Origin: Ruminiclostridium cellulolyticum H10
Lineage (GTDB): Bacteria > Bacillota > Clostridia > Acetivibrionales > DSM-1351
Direction of reading: 5' to 3'
Length of the DNA: 64,000 nucleotides
NCBI RefSeq assembly: GCF_000022065.1
Contig: NC_011898.1
Span: 1,448,001-1,512,000 of the forward strand
Part shown: positions 1-7,105 of the stretch, one piece after another
How positions within the stretch are numbered: the first letter of the stretch is position 1
Layout of the letters: the number at the start of each line of letters is the position of its first letter
Notes under the pieces: generated by a model
The model's input: only the letters and a program-made list of their open reading frames with translations
What the model was told of the DNA's origin: nothing
The model's database searches: none
Program-made: the position numbers and the translations under genes

Positions 1-465
1 TGGCTGACATTAATTGCACTAATAATAAAAAGTACACTAATGGTTTCAGCTGGTTTTTTGCTTATTGCAACTACGGGAATTGACGATATAGCAGGAGCAA
101 TGAGGATGGTAAGGATACCATCCATATTTGTCCTGATGTTTTTGCTGACATACAGATATATTTTTGTACTTATAGATGAAGCGGAAAGACTTTATAAAGG
201 TTATTCACTTAGAGCACCCGGACAAAGAGGCGTAAAAATCAAGGTCTGGGGCTCAATGCTAGGACAGCTGCTTATAAGGAGCTTTAACCGGGCACAGGTC
301 ATATACCAATCCATGGTACTAAAGGGGTATAATGGGAGATACGATGTTTCCGGACATAAGGGCTTCAAGTATACCGATGGTCTTTACCTGCTGATATGGG
401 GTGTTTTTTTACTTACGGCACGATTAATAAATATACCGATGTTTATAGCAGGAATCTTTTATTAA
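1..465 (+). CDS. ECF transporter transmembrane (T) component, CbiQ/EcfT family, 5' end outside window
   Basis: The reading frame is open from the first base, so the N-terminus lies upstream; 154 residues remain of a family usually near 260. It is the membrane coupling subunit of an energy-coupling-factor importer, joining substrate-binding S proteins to the paired ATPases. The visible part has hydrophobic helices and the basic cytoplasmic stretch around ERLYKGYSLRAPGQRG and QSMVLKGYNGRY, which resembles the Ala-Arg-Gly coupling-helix regions of CbiQ proteins. The ATPase gene follows 19 bp downstream, so the two are co-transcribed. Substrate (cobalt, nickel or a vitamin) cannot be told without the upstream S/CbiM gene. 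Confidence 0.85.
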   Translation, partial: WLTLIALIIKSTLMVSAGFLLIATTGIDDIAGAMRMVRIPSIFVLMFLLTYRYIFVLIDEAERLYKGYSLRAPGQRGVKIKVWGSMLGQLLIRSFNRAQVIYQSMVLKGYNGRYDVSGHKGFKYTDGLYLLIWGVFLLTARLINIPMFIAGIFY

Positions 466-484
466 AAATTTCTATGGAGGTCTT

Positions 485-1249
485 ATGAGTCATCACAAAA
501 TAGAATTGGAAGAAGTCAGCTTCAGTTATCCTGACGGGCATCAGGCACTTGATGATATCACTTTTTTGCTTGGTCACGGGGAATCGGTGGGTGTTGTTGG
601 GGCTAACGGAGCAGGGAAATCCACACTGCTTTCAATATTATCCGGAATACTGTTTCCCCAGAAAGGAAATGTAAGAATAGGTGATATCCCCGTTACAAAG
701 AAAACCCTTGCAGAAGTAAGGCGCAGCATAGGTCTTGTGTTTCAGGAACCTGATGACCAGCTGTTTATGACATCGGTATATGATGATGTGGCTTTTGGAC
801 CAAGAAACTACCAACTGGATGAAAAAGAGGTTGAGGAAAGAGTAAACCATGCCTTGGAGGAGGTTGGAATCCCTCATCTCAAGGACCGTCCTCCATACAA
901 GCTTTCAGGCGGTGAAAAGAAGCTGGCGGCTATAGCTGCTGTTATTTCCATGGAGCCGGACATACTGATAATGGATGAACCTACAGCTTCATTGGATCCA
1001 AAGGCAAGACGCAAGATAATGAATATTCTCAAAGGTTTTAGACATACAAAAATTATAACAAGTCACGACTTGGACATGATAATGGATATGTGTGAGAGGA
1101 CAATAGTTCTGAAAAATGGCAAAATAGCGGCTGACGGGCCCACAACTGATATTTTGGGAGATAGCGGACTTATGGAGCGTTGCGGGCTTGAATTACCTCT
1201 TGCAATGCAGAACTGTCCTGTATGTGGAAAAACTAAACCCTTTGAATAA
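485..1249 (+). CDS. ECF/cobalt-type ABC transporter ATP-binding protein (CbiO/EcfA family)
   Basis: This 254-residue ATPase powers the ECF importer whose T subunit is encoded just upstream. It shows Walker A GANGAGKST (about residue 37), a Q-loop in VFQEPDDQLF, the signature LSGGEKKLAAIA, Walker B ILIMDEP and an H-loop in TSHDLDM. The VFQ.PDDQLF pattern is typical of CbiO/EcfA proteins. The start ATG is preceded by TGGAGG at about 474-479. The C-terminus carries CPVCGKTKP, a CxxC knuckle beyond the usual ATPase fold that could bind a metal. No second ATPase gene is adjacent, so the complex is probably a CbiMNQO-like homodimer type. Family assignment is firm; substrate is unknown. Confidence 0.9.
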   Translation: MSHHKIELEEVSFSYPDGHQALDDITFLLGHGESVGVVGANGAGKSTLLSILSGILFPQKGNVRIGDIPVTKKTLAEVRRSIGLVFQEPDDQLFMTSVYDDVAFGPRNYQLDEKEVEERVNHALEEVGIPHLKDRPPYKLSGGEKKLAAIAAVISMEPDILIMDEPTASLDPKARRKIMNILKGFRHTKIITSHDLDMIMDMCERTIVLKNGKIAADGPTTDILGDSGLMERCGLELPLAMQNCPVCGKTKPFE

Positions 1250-1494
1250 TTATGATTTTGAGTTTAAAATTAACTTATACGTATGAAATCTGAAAGGTAT
1301 TTAACAAGTTTAACTTTATAAAAATACGTTCAGCACTTTACAGATTATATTTATTTCTTATAATGGTAATAGGATGTTCGTTCAGACAATAACAAAGGGA
1401 GGGTCAGCACTAAATGGCCCGATGAACAGTTTAAAGCTACCTTGAAGGAACTTTTTGACATAACACTGCATGTTAAGATTTGGTGGGAGGATAT

Positions 1495-1926
1495 ATGCGG
1501 ATTGCAGTTATAGATGGTCAGGGCGGGGGCATAGGAAAGCTTATAATAGAAAAGCTCCGTTCTGCATTTGGCAATGAAATTGACTTGCTTGCATTGGGCA
1601 CAAATGCACTGGCTGCATCGTTAATGCTTAAGGCGGGTGCAAATGAGGGTGCCTCCGGGGAAAATGCAATTTTATTTAATGCACCAAAGGTGGACATAAT
1701 AATTGGTACAATAGGGATTGTATGTGCAAATTCCATGTTGGGAGAGCTTACGCCCGTAATGGCAGCGGCTATTGCACAAAGTGCAGCAATAAAAATATTG
1801 ATTCCGCTGAACAGATGTAATATCATAGTAACCGGGACGAAGGACGAGCCGCTTCCTCATCATTTGGATGATGCCATAGCTCTAGTCGGAAACGTAATAA
1901 GGAGTGATAAAAGTGTGCGAGGCTAA
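1495..1926 (+). CDS. DUF3842 family protein
   Basis: This 143-residue protein begins MRIAVIDGQGGGIGK, a Gly-rich strand-loop-helix like a Rossmann-type nucleotide-binding start, and ends with a strand and helix near IPLNRCNIIVTGTKDEPLP. This matches what I recall of the DUF3842 family, whose function is not established. ATG 1495 is chosen because GGGAGG lies at 1485-1490; an in-frame ATG 15 bp upstream has no such site. The end overlaps the following CooT-like gene by 14 bp, so the two are translationally coupled. The pairing with a nickel-related protein hints at metal or cofactor work, but that is inference. Confidence 0.75.
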   Translation: MRIAVIDGQGGGIGKLIIEKLRSAFGNEIDLLALGTNALAASLMLKAGANEGASGENAILFNAPKVDIIIGTIGIVCANSMLGELTPVMAAAIAQSAAIKILIPLNRCNIIVTGTKDEPLPHHLDDAIALVGNVIRSDKSVRG

Positions 1927-2107
1927 TGTATACCTTGTAGATAAGAACGGCAGGGAGACTCTTGTACTTGATTCTGTAGACAAGGTAATTCCTGGTAAAA
2001 ATGAGATAATATTGGAAAATATCTATAATGAACGAAAAGCAGTAAGGGCAAGAATAAAAGAAATGGAACTTGTTGAACATAGAATTGTTTTGGAAAGTAT
2101 AGATTAA
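1913..2107 (+). CDS. CooT-family small putative nickel-binding protein
   Basis: This 64-residue protein starts with GTG 1913 to give (M)CEANVYLVDKNGRE, the conserved N-terminal Cys-Glu-Ala context of CooT-like proteins. CooT of Rhodospirillum binds nickel through the Cys next to the start Met. The ribosome site AAGGAG ends near 1904, eight bases before GTG 1913; the alternative GTG at 1904 lies inside that site and would bury the key Cys at position 5. The gene overlaps the DUF3842 gene in another frame. No carbon-monoxide dehydrogenase genes are nearby, so a role in Ni delivery here is inferred only from the family. Confidence 0.75.
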   Translation: MCEANVYLVDKNGRETLVLDSVDKVIPGKNEIILENIYNERKAVRARIKEMELVEHRIVLESID

Positions 2108-2140
2108 TTTTTATATAACATAAATTTAGTATACGGGACA

Positions 2141-3076
2141 GTGATAATATTGTATTTATTTTGTTATAAAACTCTTTGCTTATGCGGAGGATTGGTGATT
2201 AATAAAGCTCCGAGACTCTCCTTGTATTTTTATAACAAAGCTCTCAACATTTGTTTAAAAAATGGTTTGGAAGTTGACTTTATAGATTTGGTGCTGAACA
2301 TTGCGGTAACCCTAGATACGCTGGGAAAGCAGGAAGATGCAGTAAAAACATATAACAAAGTTTTGGAAATGGATTCAAATGAGGCCAGAGCATATTACGG
2401 CTTGGCAATAATATATGACGAACGGAAGGAATTTGACAAAGCCATAGAAATGTACAAAAAGGCTATTGAAATAAATCCTGACTATTCAAAAGCATATTTT
2501 TTTCTTGCCAATTCATGTGATGAGAGTGGGCGAAAAGATGAAGCTGCAGAGTACTATGAAAAGGCCGCAGAGCTTGAGCCATACCACTTCTGGGCATATA
2601 ATAATCTGGCTGCCGTTTACGAAGAAATCGGAAAGTACGATAAAGCCCTGATTGCTATAAGAAAAGGCCTGGAACTGGAACCCAACCATTTCAAGGCACT
2701 TTTTAATGCAGGTGTAATTATGAACAGGCTTGGATATACCCAGAAGTCTATAGCGTATTATGATACATCTATAGAAAAAAACCCAAGGTATGCATACAGC
2801 TATTTGAATCTTTCTCTTATCTATATGGAGGAAAACGACATAGAAAAAGCCATTGAGGTTATATCTAAGGGGGTAAGATTTAATCCCGAGGCTTCGTTTC
2901 TGTACTATAACAGAGCATGTTTCTATGTTCACACCGGGAATCTCAACCATGCTTTAGATGATTTAATTACTGCAACAGATTTAAGCAGTGAGTTGGAAGA
3001 GTATATGAAAACAGATAATGAAATTGACCCGCTAAGAGAGATGGAGTTGTACAAAAAAAGATTCGCATATATATAA
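2141..3076 (+). CDS. Tetratricopeptide-repeat protein
   Basis: The protein (311 residues from the most upstream GTG) is almost entirely TPR repeats of 34 residues: for example AYYGLAIIYDERKEFDKAIE, then AYFFLANSCDESGRKDEAAE, then AYNNLAAVYEEIGKYDKALI, each with the small-residue/aromatic pattern of TPR helices A and B. About seven repeats can be seen. There is no signal peptide, transmembrane segment or catalytic domain, so it is probably a cytoplasmic scaffold. The true start may be GTG 2195, which has GGAGG at 2186-2190, though the spacing of 4 bases is short. It lies between the CooT-like gene and the glycine riboswitch, and its partner cannot be inferred. Confidence 0.8.
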   Translation: MIILYLFCYKTLCLCGGLVINKAPRLSLYFYNKALNICLKNGLEVDFIDLVLNIAVTLDTLGKQEDAVKTYNKVLEMDSNEARAYYGLAIIYDERKEFDKAIEMYKKAIEINPDYSKAYFFLANSCDESGRKDEAAEYYEKAAELEPYHFWAYNNLAAVYEEIGKYDKALIAIRKGLELEPNHFKALFNAGVIMNRLGYTQKSIAYYDTSIEKNPRYAYSYLNLSLIYMEENDIEKAIEVISKGVRFNPEASFLYYNRACFYVHTGNLNHALDDLITATDLSSELEEYMKTDNEIDPLREMELYKKRFAYI

Positions 3077-3121
3077 GCGTAATTAAATATATTCAATTTA
3101 GTACTTTAGCATGGTATTTTC

Positions 3122-3150
3122 TTGACATACTTTGTTGATTTAACTATAAT
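3122..3150 (+). promoter_or_regulatory. Sigma-A promoter of the serine-biosynthesis transcript
   Basis: A perfect TTGACA (3122-3127) and TATAAT (3145-3150) are separated by exactly 17 bp. Transcription would start near 3157, about 30 bases before the first glycine aptamer. Confidence 0.85.
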
Positions 3151-3187
3151 AATAACAATAAATAAATATAAGTCGGATGATTGTTGT

Positions 3188-3343
3188 GGGAGAGATGTTT
3201 TAGAATTCTAAAACTCACCGAAGGAGTAGCACTCTCAGGTAAAAAGACTACAACAGGACGGACCTCTGGAGAGACCAATGACGGCGCCGAAGGGGCAAAG
3301 GCTAGTTAAATTTAGCTTAATCTCTCAGGCAAAAGGACAGAGT
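3188..3343 (+). promoter_or_regulatory. Tandem glycine riboswitch
   Basis: Two consecutive glycine aptamers are recognisable. The first runs from GGGAGAGA at about 3188 through CACCGAAGGAGTAGC and CTCTCAGGTAAAAAGACTAC to the GGACGGAC linker. The second runs from CTCTG (3264-3268) through GCGCCGAAGGGGCAAAGG and CTCTCAGGCAAAAGGACAG to CAGAG (3338-3342). These are the conserved core strings of the class. The 5' strand of the second P1 (3262-3268) can pair instead with 3385-3391, the foot of the downstream terminator, giving mutually exclusive folds. The controlled genes are the class V aminotransferase and serA that follow. Confidence 0.95.
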
Positions 3344-3388
3344 ATCTAAAAGATGCATTACATCTATTTGTTTTTGGTGCATTTCAGA

Positions 3389-3420
3389 GGTCAAATAATT
3401 TTTTTATTTGACCTTTTATT
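3389..3420 (+). terminator. Riboswitch expression-platform terminator
   Basis: GGTCAAATAA (3389-3398) pairs with TTATTTGACC (3404-3413) around a short T loop and is followed by TTTTATT. It lies between the glycine aptamers and the start of the aminotransferase gene, so it is the likely attenuator. Its first three bases also belong to the 7-bp alternative pairing with aptamer 2. Confidence 0.85.
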
Positions 3421-3500
3421 ATACTACATTTCAGGTGTCGGGGATACCGTAAATAATTGTTTAATAATGAAATCTAATAAATATACTGGAGGGCTTAGCC

Positions 3501-4652
3501 GTGGAAAAAGAAAAATTACTTATGACTCCAGGACCTACAATGGTTCCACCAAGGGTTTTAGAAGTTATGAGAAGACAAATTATTCATCATAGGACAAAGG
3601 AATTTGAAACTATTTATGATGAACTGGAAGAAGATTTAAAATTTGTTTTTCAAACAAAAAATATGGTACTTATGTTTTCATCTTCCGGAACAGGTGCAAT
3701 GGAATCTGCCATCGTCAATCTATTTTCACAGGGAGATAAGGTGCTGGCAATAAGCATAGGAGCTTTTGGAGATAGATTTGCAGATATAGCTTCGACCTAT
3801 GGTCTTAACGTTCAAAAACTGGCTGTTAATTGGAGTGAAGCGGTAAATGTTTCAGAAGTAAAAAAAATATTGGATGCAGACGTTAATAATGAAATTAAGG
3901 CAATCCTTGTTACGCATAATGAAACATCAACCGGTGTTACAAACGATATTGAAGCACTTGGAAAACTCACGAAAGATACTGAAAGACTTTTGGTGGTTGA
4001 TGCCATAAGCTCTCTTGGAGGCTTGGACCTTCAGATGGATAACTGGGGAATAGACTTGGTTGTAACAGGCTCACAGAAGGCGTTGATGGCACCTCCGGGA
4101 CTGGCATATGCAGCATTAAGTGATAAGGCATGGGAAGCAGTTGGCAAATCCAAACTTCCTAAATTTTATTGGGACTACAAAAAGTATAGAAAAGGGTTGT
4201 TGAAGGAATCAGAGAATCCGCCATATACTCCAGCTATTTCTTTATTAATAGCTCAGGCAGAGGCCTTGAAGATGATGAAGGAAGAAGGCCTTGAAAATGT
4301 ATATGCAAGACACAAAAAACTTGCATTGGCAACTCAGGCAGGAGTAAAGGCACTTGGTCTTGAACTGTTCCCTGATGAGAAGGTATCTTCATACATAATA
4401 ACTGCTGTTAAAGCACCAGAGGATATCGATATTGCAAAAGTTATAAAAACTATGAACCTTAAGTATGACATAATGATCACAGGCGGTCAGAAGCATCTCA
4501 AGGGGAAAATATTCAGAATAGGGCACTGCGGATATACAGATGGTCTCGATCTTATTAAAACATTTGCAGCTTTAGAGTACTCTTTGAGTGAAGCAGGCTA
4601 TAAAGTTGAAATGGGAGCATCGGTTGGAGCAGTTCAGAAAGCACTACTATAG
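3501..4652 (+). CDS. PLP-dependent class V aminotransferase (alanine-glyoxylate / phosphoserine type)
   Basis: This 383-residue enzyme belongs to the alanine-glyoxylate/serine-pyruvate aminotransferase group (fold type I). It begins LLMTPGPTMVPPRVLEVM, carries SSSGTGAMESAIVNLF near residue 55, the acidic VVDAISSLGG near residue 165, and the PLP lysine in TGSQKALMAPPG near residue 193. GTG 3501 is the start, with TGGAGGG at 3487-3493. Next to serA, such enzymes are thought to serve as the phosphohydroxypyruvate (phosphoserine) aminotransferase replacing SerC in many clostridia and archaea. Use of glyoxylate to make glycine is the alternative. The glycine riboswitch upstream fits either role. 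Confidence 0.88.
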   Translation: MEKEKLLMTPGPTMVPPRVLEVMRRQIIHHRTKEFETIYDELEEDLKFVFQTKNMVLMFSSSGTGAMESAIVNLFSQGDKVLAISIGAFGDRFADIASTYGLNVQKLAVNWSEAVNVSEVKKILDADVNNEIKAILVTHNETSTGVTNDIEALGKLTKDTERLLVVDAISSLGGLDLQMDNWGIDLVVTGSQKALMAPPGLAYAALSDKAWEAVGKSKLPKFYWDYKKYRKGLLKESENPPYTPAISLLIAQAEALKMMKEEGLENVYARHKKLALATQAGVKALGLELFPDEKVSSYIITAVKAPEDIDIAKVIKTMNLKYDIMITGGQKHLKGKIFRIGHCGYTDGLDLIKTFAALEYSLSEAGYKVEMGASVGAVQKALL

Positions 4653-4693
4653 GGTATATTTCTTAATAAATAAAACAGGAGGTAAGTAATAAT

Positions 4694-6301
4694 ATGAAAA
4701 TAATTGTAACGGAGCGAATTGCAGAAGATGGCATTAACTATCTTAAGGAAAACGGTCATGAAGTAGATACAAGGTATGGAATTTCTCATGAGGAATTACT
4801 TGAGACTATAGAAGATTACGATGCAATAATAGTAAGAAGTGTTACAAAAGTAAATGAAGAACTTTTGCAAAGGGCCAGCAAATTAAAGGTTGCAGGACGT
4901 GCAGGAAACGGCATTGACAATATTGAAGTTCCCGCATGTACCAAGAGAGGTATTATTGTAGTTAATACACCTGAAAGTAATATCATGGCTGCTGCTGAGC
5001 TGGCAGTCGGACATGCATATGCGATATTCAGAAACATACCGCAGGCACATTGGGCAGGTAAAGCTCAGAATGATTTCAGAAGAAGCAGGTTCAATGGCAA
5101 CGAGCTTGATGAAAAGACAGCCGGAATAATCGGTCTGGGTAGAATTGGTTCTATAGTAGCCACAAAACTCAAGGGATCCAATATGAAGGTAATTGCATAC
5201 GACCCGTATATAACTGATGAAAAGTTTAAAAAGCTTGGCGTAGAAAGATGTGATACTCTTGAAGAACTTTTGAAACAGAGTGATCTTATTTCTCTGCATA
5301 CACCTAAGACATCGGAAACCTACGGAATGATAGGCGAAGAACAACTAAAGCTCTGTAAAAAGGACGTAAGAATAGTAAATGCCGCAAGAGGCGGACTTGT
5401 AAATGAAGAGGCCTTATATAATGCAATCAAAGAAGGCCATGTAGCAGCTGCTGCACTGGATGTTCTTGATCCTGAGCCGAACTATGACAAAAAACCCGAA
5501 GATCAGGATTATCAAAACAAGCTTTTTGAACTTGACAATGTGATAATTACTCCTCACCTTGGAGCTTCCACTGCTGAAGCAAACTACAATGTAGGTACTG
5601 CAGTTTCAAAGCTTGTTTCAGACGCACTGAAAGGTGAAATGGTTGCAGCTGTTAACATGCCTCCTATGAAAAATAAGGATTTGAATGAGATGAAACCCTA
5701 TCTTGATTTGGCTGAAATACTTGGTAAAATTTATTACCAGGCTGAAAAAGAAACAGTTAATAAGATTGAGATAGTTTACAGCGGAGAACTTGCAGAACAG
5801 GAAACAAAAATATTGTCACTTTCAGTTTTAAAGGGCTTCCTTGATATAGTAATTAAAGAAAAGGTAAATTATGTAAATGCAGAGTTTATTGCAAAAAACA
5901 TGGGAATATCCATTGTAGAAAGCAAAACCTCACAGCTAGAAAAATACACTAACCTGATTACTGTTAAATTCTTTACAAAGAGTAAGGTATTATCTGTTTC
6001 CGGTACTGTATTTGCAATACAGGAAATACGTGTTGTAGACTTCTTCGGCTACAAACTCGACTTTGAACCTACTCCTTATGTTTTAGCAATTCAGAATGTA
6101 GACGTTCCGGGTATTATCGGTCAGATAGGAACTATACTCGGTGCCAGTGATATCAATATTGCTGCCATGCAGTGGAGCAGAAATCACAAAGGTGAAAAGG
6201 CGGTTGCATTTGTAAGCGTTGACTGCGAAGTTCCGGCAAATGTCCTTGAACTTCTTAAAAAGATAAACGGTGTATTAAAGGTAACATTACTTAAATTCTA
6301 A
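4694..6301 (+). CDS. serA: D-3-phosphoglycerate dehydrogenase with ACT domain
   Basis: This 535-residue enzyme oxidises 3-phosphoglycerate to phosphohydroxypyruvate, the first step of serine synthesis. The NAD-binding motif GIIGLGRIGSIVATKLKG lies near residue 145. Catalytic regions include NAARGGLVNEEAL (Arg), DVLDPEP (Glu) and ITPHLGASTAEA (His). After the intervening domain, the C-terminus (about residues 460-535) is an ACT domain beginning YVLAIQNVDVPGIIGQIG, the usual serine-sensing module, so the enzyme is probably feedback-inhibited. It lies 41 bp behind the aminotransferase with AGGAGG before ATG 4694, and shares the riboswitch-controlled transcript. Length is normal for the long type of SerA. 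Confidence 0.95.
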   Translation: MKIIVTERIAEDGINYLKENGHEVDTRYGISHEELLETIEDYDAIIVRSVTKVNEELLQRASKLKVAGRAGNGIDNIEVPACTKRGIIVVNTPESNIMAAAELAVGHAYAIFRNIPQAHWAGKAQNDFRRSRFNGNELDEKTAGIIGLGRIGSIVATKLKGSNMKVIAYDPYITDEKFKKLGVERCDTLEELLKQSDLISLHTPKTSETYGMIGEEQLKLCKKDVRIVNAARGGLVNEEALYNAIKEGHVAAAALDVLDPEPNYDKKPEDQDYQNKLFELDNVIITPHLGASTAEANYNVGTAVSKLVSDALKGEMVAAVNMPPMKNKDLNEMKPYLDLAEILGKIYYQAEKETVNKIEIVYSGELAEQETKILSLSVLKGFLDIVIKEKVNYVNAEFIAKNMGISIVESKTSQLEKYTNLITVKFFTKSKVLSVSGTVFAIQEIRVVDFFGYKLDFEPTPYVLAIQNVDVPGIIGQIGTILGASDINIAAMQWSRNHKGEKAVAFVSVDCEVPANVLELLKKINGVLKVTLLKF

Positions 6302-6312
6302 AAGATAAAATG

Positions 6313-6345
6313 AAACAGGCTGGGAATCGTTCCCGGCCTGTTTTT
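6313..6345 (+). terminator. Rho-independent terminator after serA
   Basis: A GC-rich stem (ACAGGCTGGGA pairing with TCCCGGCCTGT) with a short loop is followed by TTTTT. It closes the serine operon. Confidence 0.9.
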
Positions 6346-6358
6346 AGCAGATAATATA

Positions 6359-6805
6359 TTATTTAATCTTTAAAACAATATTATTTAATTCAGGGATAAT
6401 ATTTTTAAGATTTAATAAATCCTTTTCATCAAGAGCTGATAGCTTTTCTACAAATAAACTTTTAGCTTTTTGTTCGATGCTATGAAGTAAAGTATGTGCT
6501 TTTTCCGTTAATCTAACCATTATTATCCTTCGATCGTTTGGAGCGTCATATCTGTCGGCATAACCTTCGGCAATAAGCTTGTCAATAATCGGTGTCATAT
6601 TAGGCCTGGAAATTATCAAGTCATTTGCCAGGTGTGATACCGGGCAGGGACCGAGCTTTGCCAGCCTGAACAGAACTTTAGTATGTGACGGCGGAATGGG
6701 CAGACCTTTAAACATAGTTGATGGATTAAATATCCTGCCACTCAGATGAAGTACAAGCAAAAACAAATCATTTGAGATACTATTCATATCTTCTTTGGCT
6801 AACAT
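6359..6805 (-). CDS. MarR-family transcriptional regulator
   Basis: This 148-residue winged-helix protein has the MarR core: KVLFRLAKLGPCPVSHLAND, LIISRPNMTPIIDKLIAEGY as recognition helix, and the wing DAPNDRRIIMVRLTEKAH with the family's D-x-R-R signature. AAAGGAG precedes the ATG. It is transcribed away from the ABC exporter pair that starts at 7106, the usual layout of a MarR repressor with the drug exporter it controls. The shared intergenic region holds a perfect inverted repeat over the exporter's -35 box, the obvious operator. The ligand is unknown. Confidence 0.9.
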   Translation of the reverse strand: MLAKEDMNSISNDLFLLVLHLSGRIFNPSTMFKGLPIPPSHTKVLFRLAKLGPCPVSHLANDLIISRPNMTPIIDKLIAEGYADRYDAPNDRRIIMVRLTEKAHTLLHSIEQKAKSLFVEKLSALDEKDLLNLKNIIPELNNIVLKIK

Positions 6806-6957
6806 TTTTATTAACTCCTTTAAAGTAAATAAACTACTATATTTCCAATAAACAAGACATAAAACAAATATTTGCGTATATTTATTTGTTATGCGAGTAG
6901 TATTACTGACTTATTGCTTATTGTAATTATAAACTATTTAAATTAGTAATACAATCA

Positions 6958-6994
6958 AACTATTATTGACATATAATAGTTATATAAATATAAT
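6958..6994 (+). promoter_or_regulatory. Exporter promoter with overlapping inverted-repeat operator
   Basis: TTGACA (6966-6971) and TATAAT (6989-6994) are spaced 17 bp. A perfect inverted repeat, AACTATTAT (6958-6966) and ATAATAGTT (6973-6981), overlaps the -35 box, as expected for a MarR repressor site. Two weaker AT-rich palindromes lie at 6933-6947 and 7011-7025. The rest of the 300-bp gap contains the divergent marR start and a long exporter leader. Confidence 0.75.
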
Positions 6995-7105
6995 TTAAAA
7001 AGTGAGCTATTAATTTAGTAAATTATAAAAGGAAAACTGGATATTGTCTTGAATATAAATTTGTCATACGGCAAGACTTTACCCTACTGCAGAAAGGAGT
7101 AATAC

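Noticed and set aside
1373-1512. Short frame reading KWPDEQFKATLKELFDITLH before the DUF3842 gene
   Set aside because: The residue pattern looks protein-like, but there is no start codon with a ribosome site, it is short, and it overlaps the start of DUF3842. Could be a gene relic; not supported enough to list.
3353-3592. Open frame of 79 codons after the riboswitch
   Set aside because: It covers the riboswitch terminator and the start of the aminotransferase gene in another frame, has no ribosome site and no protein-like composition.
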